6,487 bases of DNA from Methanoregula sp. (GCA_026394635.1 JAPKXV010000022.1:1-6487); one strand, 5' to 3'. Shown: positions 1-6,187, counted from the first letter of the stretch. Made by a program: numbers and translations. Notes: generated by a model from the sequence alone, not told the origin.

Positions 1-69
1 GCTGAAGTTGGGGGATTAACTTCACAACAGGTGCTGGAGGAAATCTTAAATAAAGTCGAGGCGCTGTGA
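1..69 (+). CDS. C-terminal end of a probable MoxR-type AAA+ ATPase (partial)
   Basis: An open frame from the first base to a TGA at 67-69 encodes the last 22 residues of a protein, ending in VLEEILNKVEAL. The Gly-Leu-Ser/Thr ... V-x-E-I-L-x-x-V pattern resembles the C-terminal tail of MoxR family AAA+ ATPases. MoxR genes usually lie directly upstream of a DUF58 gene, and a DUF58 gene starts 3 nt after this stop. MoxR ATPases are thought to act as chaperones with VWA or DUF58 partners. No Walker motif falls inside the window, so the call rests on a short tail and on context. Confidence 0.55.
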   Translation, partial: AEVGGLTSQQVLEEILNKVEAL

Positions 70-72
70 GTC

Positions 73-1389
73 ATGCAGATGCGACGGTGCGCACAGGGGT
101 TGAGCCTTGTTCTCATTCTCATATTCGCATGTGCGTACATCCTTGATGACATGGCGTTCCTCCTTGCAGGGGGGGCTCTTCTCTGTGGTCTTTTAGGGCA
201 GTATCTTCTCTTTGACTACCGGTTCCGAAAGATTGTGACCTCCCTTTCAGTACAGCGAACTACTGAACGTTCCCAGGTAAGAAAAGGTACAACCCTGCGC
301 GTTTCAACAACAGTCACGGTGACGGTTCCCCCCTCAATGAATGCACAAATCACAGAACAATTACCCCCACTGGTTGCTGTTCAGGATGGTAACACAAGCA
401 TCTCCACTGAGCCAGACTCTTCTCCCCGCACCTACCTGTTCACGTATCGTATTACCCCGGTCGTTCACGGGAATATGCGATTTTCTGGCATCATGCTCTC
501 GGTACGAAATACCTTTTTTGAGAGCAGTATCGACTTGTTTGCCGATACGTACAGCGGACCCGATCTCCGCATCCAGCCCGTAGGAACCTTTGAACCATCA
601 ACAAGACGGTCAACGGCTGAGTCTCGTGAAGTTGAAAAACTGAAAGTGGTGAGCGGGTTTGGCATTCGCGCGCTACGGGAATATTTTGCCGGGGATGACC
701 TGCGGCGCATCGACTGGAAACTCTCTGCAAAGCACAACAAGTTCTTTGTTCGGGAATATACAGGAATGGTGACCCTGCCGCCGTTAATTATTATCGATCT
801 TCCGTGGCGGGGGGCACCATATCCGGAAAATGACCTTAACCGCATGGTAAATGCCGTTGCCGGGATGGCGGAGCACTCAATCCGTTCGTTGCAGTATGTC
901 TCGATCCTCATAATATCAGGACCAAATATTCTTCATTTAACAACAGAGGAGAAAGACATACAGCAGTGCATGTCGGTACTCCGGGAATGGATGCACCCGG
1001 TGGAGCGGACAATTCACTTGTACCGCGTTTCTGATCGAACCGATGTCCGAGCAGCTGTCCGTCACCTCGAGAGGGTTATTGTTGACGGTGGAGATTCCCG
1101 TGTGCGTGCATATTCCGATTCCCTGCGGAAGAAGTACCTCATTGTCCTTGTGCACATGCAGGCATCGGCATTTACCGGGCAGATTGCGCGGACGCTTGCT
1201 TCAATTGCAATTGATGAGGTCTATCTTTTCACTCTTGGATGCGGGGACGCCAGCCATATCCGCCAGGTTATCCGGCAGGGAAAACTTGCCAAAGTGGTTG
1301 TGCATATTCGCATTCCCGATACCAGTGCGGAAACCAGTAATCCCAATGGAATCTTTAAAGGTGCAGATACGCTGGAGGCATTTGCATGA
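73..1389 (+). CDS. DUF58 domain-containing membrane protein
   Basis: A 438-residue protein. Two hydrophobic segments near the N-terminus (about residues 9-25 and 28-47) anchor it in the membrane; the rest should be soluble. The DUF58 signature is clear at residues 197-216: GIRALREYFAGDDLRRIDWK, followed by S-A-K-H and a V-R-E-Y motif, matching the family pattern of ReY-x-x-GDD-x-R-x-IdWK-x-SA. The C-terminal half begins with a hydrophobic strand rich in Ile and ending in Asp (near 238-243), consistent with the VWA-like fold often found after the DUF58 motif. Family members pair with MoxR ATPases in poorly defined envelope or complex-assembly roles. The start lies 3 nt after the upstream stop, with a GGAGG at 36-40 too distant to be a normal Shine-Dalgarno site, so translational coupling is likely. 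ATG at 79 is an alternative start. The TGA overlaps the next ATG (ATGA). Confidence 0.9.
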   Translation: MQMRRCAQGLSLVLILIFACAYILDDMAFLLAGGALLCGLLGQYLLFDYRFRKIVTSLSVQRTTERSQVRKGTTLRVSTTVTVTVPPSMNAQITEQLPPLVAVQDGNTSISTEPDSSPRTYLFTYRITPVVHGNMRFSGIMLSVRNTFFESSIDLFADTYSGPDLRIQPVGTFEPSTRRSTAESREVEKLKVVSGFGIRALREYFAGDDLRRIDWKLSAKHNKFFVREYTGMVTLPPLIIIDLPWRGAPYPENDLNRMVNAVAGMAEHSIRSLQYVSILIISGPNILHLTTEEKDIQQCMSVLREWMHPVERTIHLYRVSDRTDVRAAVRHLERVIVDGGDSRVRAYSDSLRKKYLIVLVHMQASAFTGQIARTLASIAIDEVYLFTLGCGDASHIRQVIRQGKLAKVVVHIRIPDTSAETSNPNGIFKGADTLEAFA

Positions 1390-1859
1390 AACCGGAATCA
1401 CGGGATTATGGATTTTTAGCGGTTCTTGCAGCTGTTGTTATTGGCATTACTGTTTGGAGTGCGTCACCGGTCTGGTATCTCACCATTCTTCTTCTCTGCC
1501 TTTTCTGCGTCATCTGGTACGGAGTTCGCACCTGGCATGACCGCGCATTTTATCTTGTGTGTGCGGGTGAACCGCTCATTGTCACCTGTTGTTATCTCAA
1601 TCTCTGGGTAGGGTTGTTTGTTGTCTGGATGGTGGCTGGTATCGTCTGTAACGCGATGGGAATACTGGAATTACCGTTTGAGATCCGGTTATTTTTCATG
1701 TTCTGCGGTGTGACAGTCCCTGTTGCTGCACTGGTGCAGGTATCAAACCATGTCGTTTTGCCGCTCCTTATCCTGTGCATCGGTACGGGACTTATTCTCG
1801 GAATCCAGGCAATTCGTGATTACACCTTTAAAAAACAGTACAGCGGAGTGCGTCCATGA
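1386..1859 (+). CDS. Small polytopic membrane protein of the MoxR/DUF58 operon
   Basis: A 157-residue, very hydrophobic protein whose family I do not recognise. Helices are visible at about 9-26, 29-46, 73-94, 101-119 and 122-143, with a possible further one near 54-72, giving five or six membrane passes. A short basic C-terminus (FKKQYSGVRP) is probably cytoplasmic. It carries several Cys residues within or near the helices (C38, C41, C59, C68, C69, C88, C107, C131) but no recognisable cofactor motif. The ATG overlaps the DUF58 stop by 4 bp and its own TGA overlaps the next ATG by 4 bp, so it is translated as part of one operon. An integral partner of the MoxR/DUF58 pair is a reasonable inference; nothing in the sequence gives a substrate. 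Confidence 0.8.
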   Translation: MKPESRDYGFLAVLAAVVIGITVWSASPVWYLTILLLCLFCVIWYGVRTWHDRAFYLVCAGEPLIVTCCYLNLWVGLFVVWMVAGIVCNAMGILELPFEIRLFFMFCGVTVPVAALVQVSNHVVLPLLILCIGTGLILGIQAIRDYTFKKQYSGVRP

Positions 1860-2650
1860 AAATCCCCTCCTTGAATCCCTATTATCGTGCCGCCCTTGTT
1901 CTTATCGCGGCTGCGTGTGTTCTTATCGCTATCGCCCTGTTCACCGACCGCCGGGATATTACCACCGCAGCCGTCGTGATATCCGGTCTTATCTGCTTCC
2001 TCACGGGAATCTTTCTTGCCACACTTTCCCGCAGCGAGCCTCTTGATGACCGGTATGTAAGCCTGTTATCCCTTCAAGGGTGCATCAATCTCTGCCGTGT
2101 TTCTGCAGATCTCGGCATTCAGGGCAATGCAACAATTCTCCCGAAAGGAAAGGATGGCAGGTCAGAAACGATGCAATTCCTCCCGGTGGCTGCCTTCAAT
2201 GGTGTGCCCATTACCGAAGGTTCGTTTGTGACCGGGGCTGATACCGCCGGCTTGTTGCTCGTACCTTCCGGCGATCCGCTCTGCAAGGAGATCCCGGAAC
2301 GAGAGCAGCTTGTAATCCCGCAGGAGATTGCGGCACTTAAAGATCTCATTCGGGAGATAGGGGTAGATGTCCTTGAGGTTGCTGAACGGATAGAGGTCTC
2401 CGATGATAGTGAACTTATTTCGGTAACGATGGAAGGTTACCGGCTTATTGGCGGGTGCCAGGCAGTGTCCCGTGAATCTCCCCGGTGCTGCACAGCAGTT
2501 CCCTGCCCAGTCTGCAGCCTGTTTGCATGTATTCTTGCTGAGGGAACGGGTGCAATTGTGCAGGTGGAACGGTGCAGTGCAGAGCCAGCTACCGGATCTG
2601 TCAATGCTGTATTCACGCTTTTACGACAAAAGCAGCCAGAAAGCCCGTGA
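1856..2650 (+). CDS. Two-helix membrane protein with Cys-rich C-terminal segment; C-terminus altered by IS insertion
   Basis: A 264-residue protein with two membrane helices near the N-terminus (about 10-29 and 36-57), then a soluble domain. The soluble part ends in a Cys-rich stretch: C201, C211, C212, C217, C220 and C225, with a P-C-P-V-C-S core at 216-221. This could bind a metal or form disulfides, but the family is not recognised with certainty; similar proteins may accompany MoxR/DUF58 genes in other archaea. It is the last gene of the operon and is joined to the previous one by an ATGA overlap. The last eight residues (RQKQPESP) and the stop TGA at 2648-2650 lie inside the left end of an IS605-type element. 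The uninterrupted gene would end after L256 with one Pro codon and a TGA at 3880-3882, giving 257 residues, so the insertion only exchanges the extreme C-terminus. Confidence 0.82.
   Translation: MKIPSLNPYYRAALVLIAAACVLIAIALFTDRRDITTAAVVISGLICFLTGIFLATLSRSEPLDDRYVSLLSLQGCINLCRVSADLGIQGNATILPKGKDGRSETMQFLPVAAFNGVPITEGSFVTGADTAGLLLVPSGDPLCKEIPEREQLVIPQEIAALKDLIREIGVDVLEVAERIEVSDDSELISVTMEGYRLIGGCQAVSRESPRCCTAVPCPVCSLFACILAEGTGAIVQVERCSAEPATGSVNAVFTLLRQKQPESP
2621..2624 (+). other. Inferred IS target site and TnpB target-adjacent motif, TTAC
   Basis: TTAC immediately precedes the inferred left tip. In IS605-type systems the element inserts 3' of this tetra- or pentanucleotide, and the same sequence serves as the TAM recognised by TnpB. 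The choice of TTAC rests on the AAAG guide at 2640-2643 and the 19-nt spacing to the hairpin. On the minus strand these bases include TAA, which would have been the stop codon of the DUF1616 gene before the insertion. Confidence 0.65.
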
Positions 2651-2663
2651 CTTTAGTCATGGG
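2644..2663 (+). repeat. Left-end subterminal hairpin of the IS element
   Basis: CCCGTGACTTTAGTCATGGG folds into a stem of eight pairs with a TTTA loop, with one G-T wobble at the fourth pair. It matches the right-end hairpin at 17 of 20 positions. The differences keep pairing: the fifth pair is T-A here and C-G at the right, and the fourth is G-T here and A-T at the right. That covariation argues for a selected structure, presumably the TnpA-binding hairpin. The stop codon of the upstream gene lies inside the 5' arm. Confidence 0.85.
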
Positions 2664-2695
2664 ATGAATGGCGTCAGAGTATCGACGTAGAAAGA

Positions 2696-2705
2696 TTAAT
2701 ATTAA
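2696..2705 (+). promoter_or_regulatory. Possible TATA box for tnpB
   Basis: TTAATATTAA is an AT-rich block inside the left end. Its centre lies about 29 nt before the ATG at 2730 and 20 nt before the ATG at 2721. With the usual archaeal spacing of about 25-30 nt from TATA to transcription start, this favours a leaderless start at 2730. No upstream BRE is obvious and no Shine-Dalgarno site precedes either ATG, so this is a weak call. Confidence 0.3.
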
Positions 2706-2729
2706 GCAACGACATACAATATGAATTTA

Positions 2730-3845
2730 ATGCTTAAAGCGTATCAGTACAGACTATATCCTACAAAGGCTCAAACAACGGTACTTAACCGATCGTTTGA
2801 TCTCTGCAGGAAGGTCTATAACAACACGCTGGCATTAAGACGAGATTCTTGGGATTATGACCAGAAATCAGTCAGTTTATTTGAAACAAACAAAGAATTG
2901 ACTGGCTGGAAACAAGATCACCCGGAGTTATCGTCAGTATATTCTCAGGTACTTCAAAATGTTCAAGTCAGAGTTGACCTTGCATTTAAAGCCTTTTTTC
3001 AACGAGTGAAAAAGGGCGGTGATAAAGCCGGGTATCCCCGGTTCAAGTCATTCGGAAGGTACGATAGTATCACGTACCCGCAACTTGGATTTTCTCTCGA
3101 TGTACAGAACCAGATAGTTTTTGCATCAAAGATTGGGAAGATCCGAGCAGTGATCCACCGACCAGTTGAAGGCGAGATCAAGACTATGACGATCCGGCGG
3201 TCGTGTGGCGGAAAATGGTACGTATCTTTTGCAGCTGAATGCGAACCGGAGATCCGTCAACATACCGGTGAAGAAGTAACCGGGATTGATCTCGGATTAA
3301 CATCGTTTGCGACCTTATCAAACGGAGAGAAGATCGAGAATCCCCGGTTCTTCCGGTCAGAAGAGCAAGCACTTGCTAAGGTTCAACGCCGGTTATCAAA
3401 AGAAGAAAAAGGTACACCGGAACGTGCACGACGGAAGTTGATCGTGGCAAAAGTCCACGACCGAATCGCCAACAAACGCAAGAATTTCATCCATCAGGAA
3501 AGCCGAAAACTCGTAAACAGGTTCAAACTGATCGCATTTGAAGACCTGAAAATCAAGAATATGCAGCAAAATTCTCATCTATCGAAATCGATTGCAGACG
3601 TGAGTTGGGGTATGATGGTTCAGGCAACTAAGAACAAAGCGGAAGAAGCTGGTTCCAGGTTTGTCCTCGTCAATCCTAACAATACCACTCAATTATGTTC
3701 ACGATGCAATCAGATCGTCAGAAAGGAGTTGTCAGATCGCGTTCATTGCTGTCCGTTTTGCGGATTAACGATGGATCGTGACCAGAACGCTGCGATCAAC
3801 ATCATGAGATTGGGACTACAATCTCCGGTTGCGAAAGCAACTTAG
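2730..3845 (+). CDS. tnpB: TnpB, RNA-guided RuvC-type endonuclease of an IS1341-type element
   Basis: OrfB/TnpB family protein, 371 residues from this start or 374 from the in-frame ATG at 2721; the later ATG gives the family-typical beginning MLKAYQYRLYPTKAQ. Residue numbers below count from 2721. An N-terminal helix-turn-helix-like OrfB domain is followed by the split RuvC nuclease: GIDLG with D190, the FEDL motif with E274, and DRDQNAA at 352-358. The zinc ribbon C326-x2-C329 ... C344-x2-C347 lies between the second and third RuvC motifs. All catalytic and metal-binding residues are present and the frame is unbroken, so the nuclease is probably active. Relatives use an omega RNA made from the 3' end of the element to cut TAM-flanked DNA, which favours retention of the element after excision. 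No tnpA is present. It is convergent with the DUF1616 gene. Confidence 0.95.
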   Translation: MLKAYQYRLYPTKAQTTVLNRSFDLCRKVYNNTLALRRDSWDYDQKSVSLFETNKELTGWKQDHPELSSVYSQVLQNVQVRVDLAFKAFFQRVKKGGDKAGYPRFKSFGRYDSITYPQLGFSLDVQNQIVFASKIGKIRAVIHRPVEGEIKTMTIRRSCGGKWYVSFAAECEPEIRQHTGEEVTGIDLGLTSFATLSNGEKIENPRFFRSEEQALAKVQRRLSKEEKGTPERARRKLIVAKVHDRIANKRKNFIHQESRKLVNRFKLIAFEDLKIKNMQQNSHLSKSIADVSWGMMVQATKNKAEEAGSRFVLVNPNNTTQLCSRCNQIVRKELSDRVHCCPFCGLTMDRDQNAAINIMRLGLQSPVAKAT

Positions 3846-3877
3846 ATGCCCACGACTTTAGTCGTGGGAGTAGTCAC
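3806..3877 (+). ncRNA. Scaffold 3' part of the TnpB omega RNA (reRNA); 5' end unresolved
   Basis: Three hairpins follow one another. The first is 3806-3825, a perfect 7-bp stem GAGATTG/CAATCTC with a 6-nt loop. The second is 3828-3841, a perfect 5-bp stem GTTGC/GCAAC closed by a GAAA (GNRA) tetraloop and extendable by one G-U pair. The third is the right-end hairpin at 3849-3868. The first two lie within the last codons of tnpB, so this stretch must both code for protein and fold. TnpB omega RNAs are known to derive from the tnpB 3' end plus the right end, with the guide starting at the element tip. The 5' end should lie further upstream inside tnpB, but I cannot place it. Confidence 0.68.
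3849..3868 (+). repeat. Right-end subterminal hairpin of the IS element
   Basis: CCCACGACTTTAGTCGTGGG is a perfect inverted repeat, forming an eight-pair stem with a TTTA loop. It begins 3 nt after the tnpB stop and ends 9 nt before the inferred right tip. It should serve both as the TnpA-binding hairpin in single-stranded DNA and as the last stem of the omega RNA before the guide. No T-run follows it, so it is not a canonical terminator. Confidence 0.9.
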
Positions 3878-4869
3878 CGTGATTTGATCGTAACCCAGAG
3901 ATGGAGATCACGGTAACTCTGGTTGATCCTGTCCATTCCCGTCACTTGTGCACCTGGGTCGGTATCGTTGAACAAGAGGAACTCCAGCCGATTGTACCCG
4001 GTAGTCGTAGGTGTAAATGTATAGGGTATGATAATCGTTTGGTTATGTGCAACCGGCACAGTGAACCGGCTGATCGGGGTCATCGCGTTCACTGTTGAAG
4101 TATTGTCCGTTTCATTAAAGGTCATCTGCATAAAATAGGTCTCCACAGTATAGGTGATATTGCGGTATTCGTGGTTGCCGATACCGATAAAGAGAGAACT
4201 GCTCTGTCCGGTGACAAGGTTCGTGGGATAGTCGGCTGCTTTTTGCTTTTCACCAAGAATAAAAAATTCTGTGAACTTCTCTCCTTCTTTTGGCACGACA
4301 ATTACGTAAACCGTTGTTGCCACTGCAGCGATGATTGCGATGAGCAAGATTATCGAGAGCACCCGGTCAAGCTGTGAAGTTTCGGTTTTCGGAAAAAATT
4401 CTGTCGTGACCGATTGTTGCAGGGCCCGGAACGGGACAGAAAACCGTTCTTCTTCGGGAAGCTGCGCTCGCCGATAGAGTGCTGTAAGGCTCATTGCGGT
4501 GGTGAAGATGACAAGACTGATTACTATCGGATCGAGCCGTATTCCCCATGGTGTGTAGTTCAGCGCGAGTCCGATGAGCGGGACGACCGCGATGGAGAGC
4601 CCGAACGAAAGAGCAACGCGCTCAATGCCGTCAATATCCTTTGACCCGGGGAAAAGCGCAGCGATCAAGGTATAGCCTGGGATGAAGAGTACCATGGGCA
4701 GTCCGAACAGGACACGCAGGAAAGTTTCGTTTACGGGTGGCGCGTATATGCCGATGACTGTCAGGACGAGCCAGCAAAAAATGATTTTCAGGTCGGTAGG
4801 AACGATCTCTTTATAGATCATCCGGGAGAGCGTATCGAGTATCGTATCGGAAGACCGGTCTCTATTCAT
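3874..4869 (-). CDS. DUF1616 family membrane protein
   Basis: A 331-residue protein with five predicted membrane helices (about 27-43, 51-72, 85-104, 112-132 and 169-191) and an external C-terminal domain (about 195-331). The family pattern is clear: FGLPMVLFIPGYTLIAALFP at 55-74, GIERVALSFGLSIAVVPLIG at 81-100, then LNYTPWG, and V-P-K-E-G-E-K-F-T-E-F after the last helix. DUF1616 proteins are common in methanogens and other archaea; their function is not established. The external domain has six N-glycosylation sequons (N237, N252, N256, N276, N301, N316), fitting a surface location. The start lies 9 nt after the stop of the upstream surface-protein gene, with no Shine-Dalgarno site, so an operon with coupled translation is likely. 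The present TGA stop (3874-3876) belongs to the IS right end; without the element the stop would be TAA at the same codon and the protein would be unchanged. Confidence 0.92.
   Translation of the reverse strand: MNRDRSSDTILDTLSRMIYKEIVPTDLKIIFCWLVLTVIGIYAPPVNETFLRVLFGLPMVLFIPGYTLIAALFPGSKDIDGIERVALSFGLSIAVVPLIGLALNYTPWGIRLDPIVISLVIFTTAMSLTALYRRAQLPEEERFSVPFRALQQSVTTEFFPKTETSQLDRVLSIILLIAIIAAVATTVYVIVVPKEGEKFTEFFILGEKQKAADYPTNLVTGQSSSLFIGIGNHEYRNITYTVETYFMQMTFNETDNTSTVNAMTPISRFTVPVAHNQTIIIPYTFTPTTTGYNRLEFLLFNDTDPGAQVTGMDRINQSYRDLHLWVTIKSR
3878..3897 (+). other. Predicted omega-RNA guide segment
   Basis: The first roughly 16-20 nt after the right tip (CGTGATTTGATCGTAACCCA) would become the guide of the omega RNA, by analogy with characterised IS605 TnpB systems. 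It lies within the 3' end of the DUF1616 gene, antisense to it. The matching target is the element-free version of this locus, TTAC followed by this same sequence, so TnpB would be aimed at the empty donor site. The guide length is taken from the family and is not visible in the sequence. Confidence 0.5.
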
Positions 4870-4878
4870 TAAAAATTA

Positions 4879-6153
4879 TTATTTTTTTGATCGTTTATAG
4901 ATGAGGATACAGAGAAGACCTGCCCCGATTATCGGGATTATCGAGAGCGGTGTAGGTTTTGCTGGGGTATCAGCAGCTTTCGTAATGGGGGTAATTCCGG
5001 GAGTCCCTGATGTAGTTACAGCTTGTTGGGATGCACTGGCGGTGGGAGTTGAACTTCCCGTTGATGTCGTAGAGCTAATGGGTTTTAGTGCCATGAGTGC
5101 ATAGGTACCGGAAGCGTTGATCTTGATCTTCACTACGTTATTCGCAGAAATTGAAGGGACAACGATCCATTTGCCATTTTGGTATTGCCCCATGAAGTAT
5201 GTATTATATGGAATGGATCCGGTTTTTGTTGGGAATGTGAAGGAAAGATCAGCTGCAGGTTCGAAGGTAAGAGTACTTGGAGAGATGGCATAGGCATCAG
5301 TGATTGCCAGCCAGTCATCCGGGAGATTGGATATAGTGACTGGCAAAATACCTGCGTAATCTACTTTGGTAGTTGTGAGTAACACCTTCCCATCTACTGA
5401 CGTGAAGACGTGATTGACGTTCTGTATTGTTGGCGTAATACCAGGGTTTGGGGAGTCAGCGGATCCGGTAATAATTTCCCCAGTCGGAGTAGGTGTGGGG
5501 GTAAGGGTAGGGACGACAGTGACAAATGTAGGATTCCCGATGGTGATTGGATACCCTTCCATCACTGCAGCAGCATCAATAAATACGGTGAGGATTAGCC
5601 GACCATTATCAATCCCGCCAACATTAAATGTGATATCAGATGTTGCAGGTCCGGATTTATTCCCGGTCAACTGGAATCGTGCGACAATATTATTTTTATC
5701 GGTTCTGCTGGTTCCCCCTATCGTGAGATAATCATAGATCCCACTTCCGATATCCTGGGATTTGGTGAAAGTAAAGACACCATTCTCATCCGCAATATTT
5801 GAATATACCACCTCTTGTTCCCCTTTCTTTACAGCAAAACGGGTGGACTGTGTGTTCTCCGTATATGCGGATATAGCACCGTCGCTCAATGAGATTGGCA
5901 TGTTAAAATTATTTGTTTCGAATGAGAATTTTGCACCGGGGGGTACGTCGAATCGTCCTTCAACAAGAAGCGAGAATTTTGAGCCATCCTTTATATCGCT
6001 CATGTGAACCATGACTTTATCTCCCTTCTGAACTGTATTGGGAGAGACGGAAATACTTACGGCAGATGCCGTGGGAATGATAAAAAGACATAATAGGAAA
6101 ATTAGTAAGAATGCAAGATTTTTTTCTGTCCGGAAATTCGCACCATATTGCAT
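4879..6153 (-). CDS. Secreted, membrane-anchored cell-surface protein
   Basis: A 424-residue protein from the ATG at 6153. Residues 1-31 form a signal peptide: a basic start, a hydrophobic core at 13-27 and a likely cleavage after ASA (29-31). Next come a beta-rich N-terminal domain starting ISVSPNTVQKGDKV (about 34-210), a Pro/Thr linker (PTLTPTPTPT, 215-224) and a second beta domain (about 245-358). The latter has the pattern SPSTLTFEPAADLSFTF ... Y-x-N-G-K-W-I-V-V-P ... SGTYALMAL, often seen in archaeal surface proteins. A Ser/Thr-rich stalk (360-402) and a C-terminal helix (403-419) ending KRSKK anchor it. The frame stays open upstream to an ATG at 6294, but that adds 47 residues ahead of the signal peptide and overlaps the divergent gene. 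A TATA box centred 25 nt before 6153 supports the shorter, leaderless start. No enzymatic motif is seen; the role is structural or binding by inference. Confidence 0.82.
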   Translation of the reverse strand: MQYGANFRTEKNLAFLLIFLLCLFIIPTASAVSISVSPNTVQKGDKVMVHMSDIKDGSKFSLLVEGRFDVPPGAKFSFETNNFNMPISLSDGAISAYTENTQSTRFAVKKGEQEVVYSNIADENGVFTFTKSQDIGSGIYDYLTIGGTSRTDKNNIVARFQLTGNKSGPATSDITFNVGGIDNGRLILTVFIDAAAVMEGYPITIGNPTFVTVVPTLTPTPTPTGEIITGSADSPNPGITPTIQNVNHVFTSVDGKVLLTTTKVDYAGILPVTISNLPDDWLAITDAYAISPSTLTFEPAADLSFTFPTKTGSIPYNTYFMGQYQNGKWIVVPSISANNVVKIKINASGTYALMALKPISSTTSTGSSTPTASASQQAVTTSGTPGITPITKAADTPAKPTPLSIIPIIGAGLLCILIYKRSKK

Positions 6154-6173
6154 ACCAGAAATTGAATTACAAA

Positions 6174-6182
6174 TATTTATAA
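6174..6182 (-). promoter_or_regulatory. TATA box for the surface-protein/DUF1616 operon
   Basis: Read on the minus strand, TTATAAATA is a near-ideal archaeal TATA box. Its centre lies 25 nt upstream of the ATG at 6153, placing the transcription start at or next to the start codon, as in leaderless archaeal mRNAs. No Shine-Dalgarno site is found before this ATG, which agrees. Confidence 0.6.
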
Positions 6183-6187
6183 TCTTA

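Larger units (their letters stand above)
2625..3877 (+). mobile_element. IS200/IS605-superfamily element, tnpB-only (IS1341 type), 1253 bp
   Basis: The element carries an intact tnpB and no Y1 transposase gene tnpA, so it would need a TnpA supplied in trans to move. Each end has a subterminal hairpin: 2644-2663 on the left and 3849-3868 on the right. In IS608 a 4-nt guide just 5' of each hairpin selects the cleavage site by a partly crossed set of base contacts. Here the left guide AAAG (2640-2643) is the same as in IS608 and predicts TTAC, which lies at 2621-2624, leaving 19 nt to the hairpin. The right guide GATG (3845-3848) predicts TCAC, which is found at 3874-3877, nine nt beyond its hairpin. 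TTAC is the target and stays outside; TCAC is the last tetranucleotide of the element. There is no target duplication and there are no terminal inverted repeats, as expected for this superfamily. Confidence 0.85.

Noticed and set aside
465..911. 148-codon reading frame on the minus strand
   Set aside because: It lies wholly inside the DUF58 gene and has no recognisable protein features; a shadow of the real gene.
1043..1540. 165-codon + strand frame bridging the DUF58 gene and the next gene
   Set aside because: Out of frame with two well-supported overlapping genes and of random-looking composition.
2612..2616. TTCAC as an alternative left target site
   Set aside because: The AAAG guide and the spacing to the hairpin both favour TTAC at 2621-2624; TTCAC would need a different guide and a longer spacing.
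2617..2633. Perfect inverted repeat GCTTTT-ACGAC-AAAAGC at the left junction, possible terminator or element hairpin
   Set aside because: It spans the inferred left tip, half in the flank and half in the element, so it did not exist before insertion, and no T-run follows it. Probably chance.
2644..3868. The two related hairpins as a CRISPR-like or general dispersed repeat
   Set aside because: Only two copies occur, at the two ends of a tnpB element, which fully explains them.
4871..4889. A- and T-rich tract between the surface-protein and DUF1616 genes as a terminator
   Set aside because: On the minus strand it holds only a T5 run in a 9-nt gap without a stem; a 9-nt spacing argues for co-transcription, though weak partial termination cannot be excluded.
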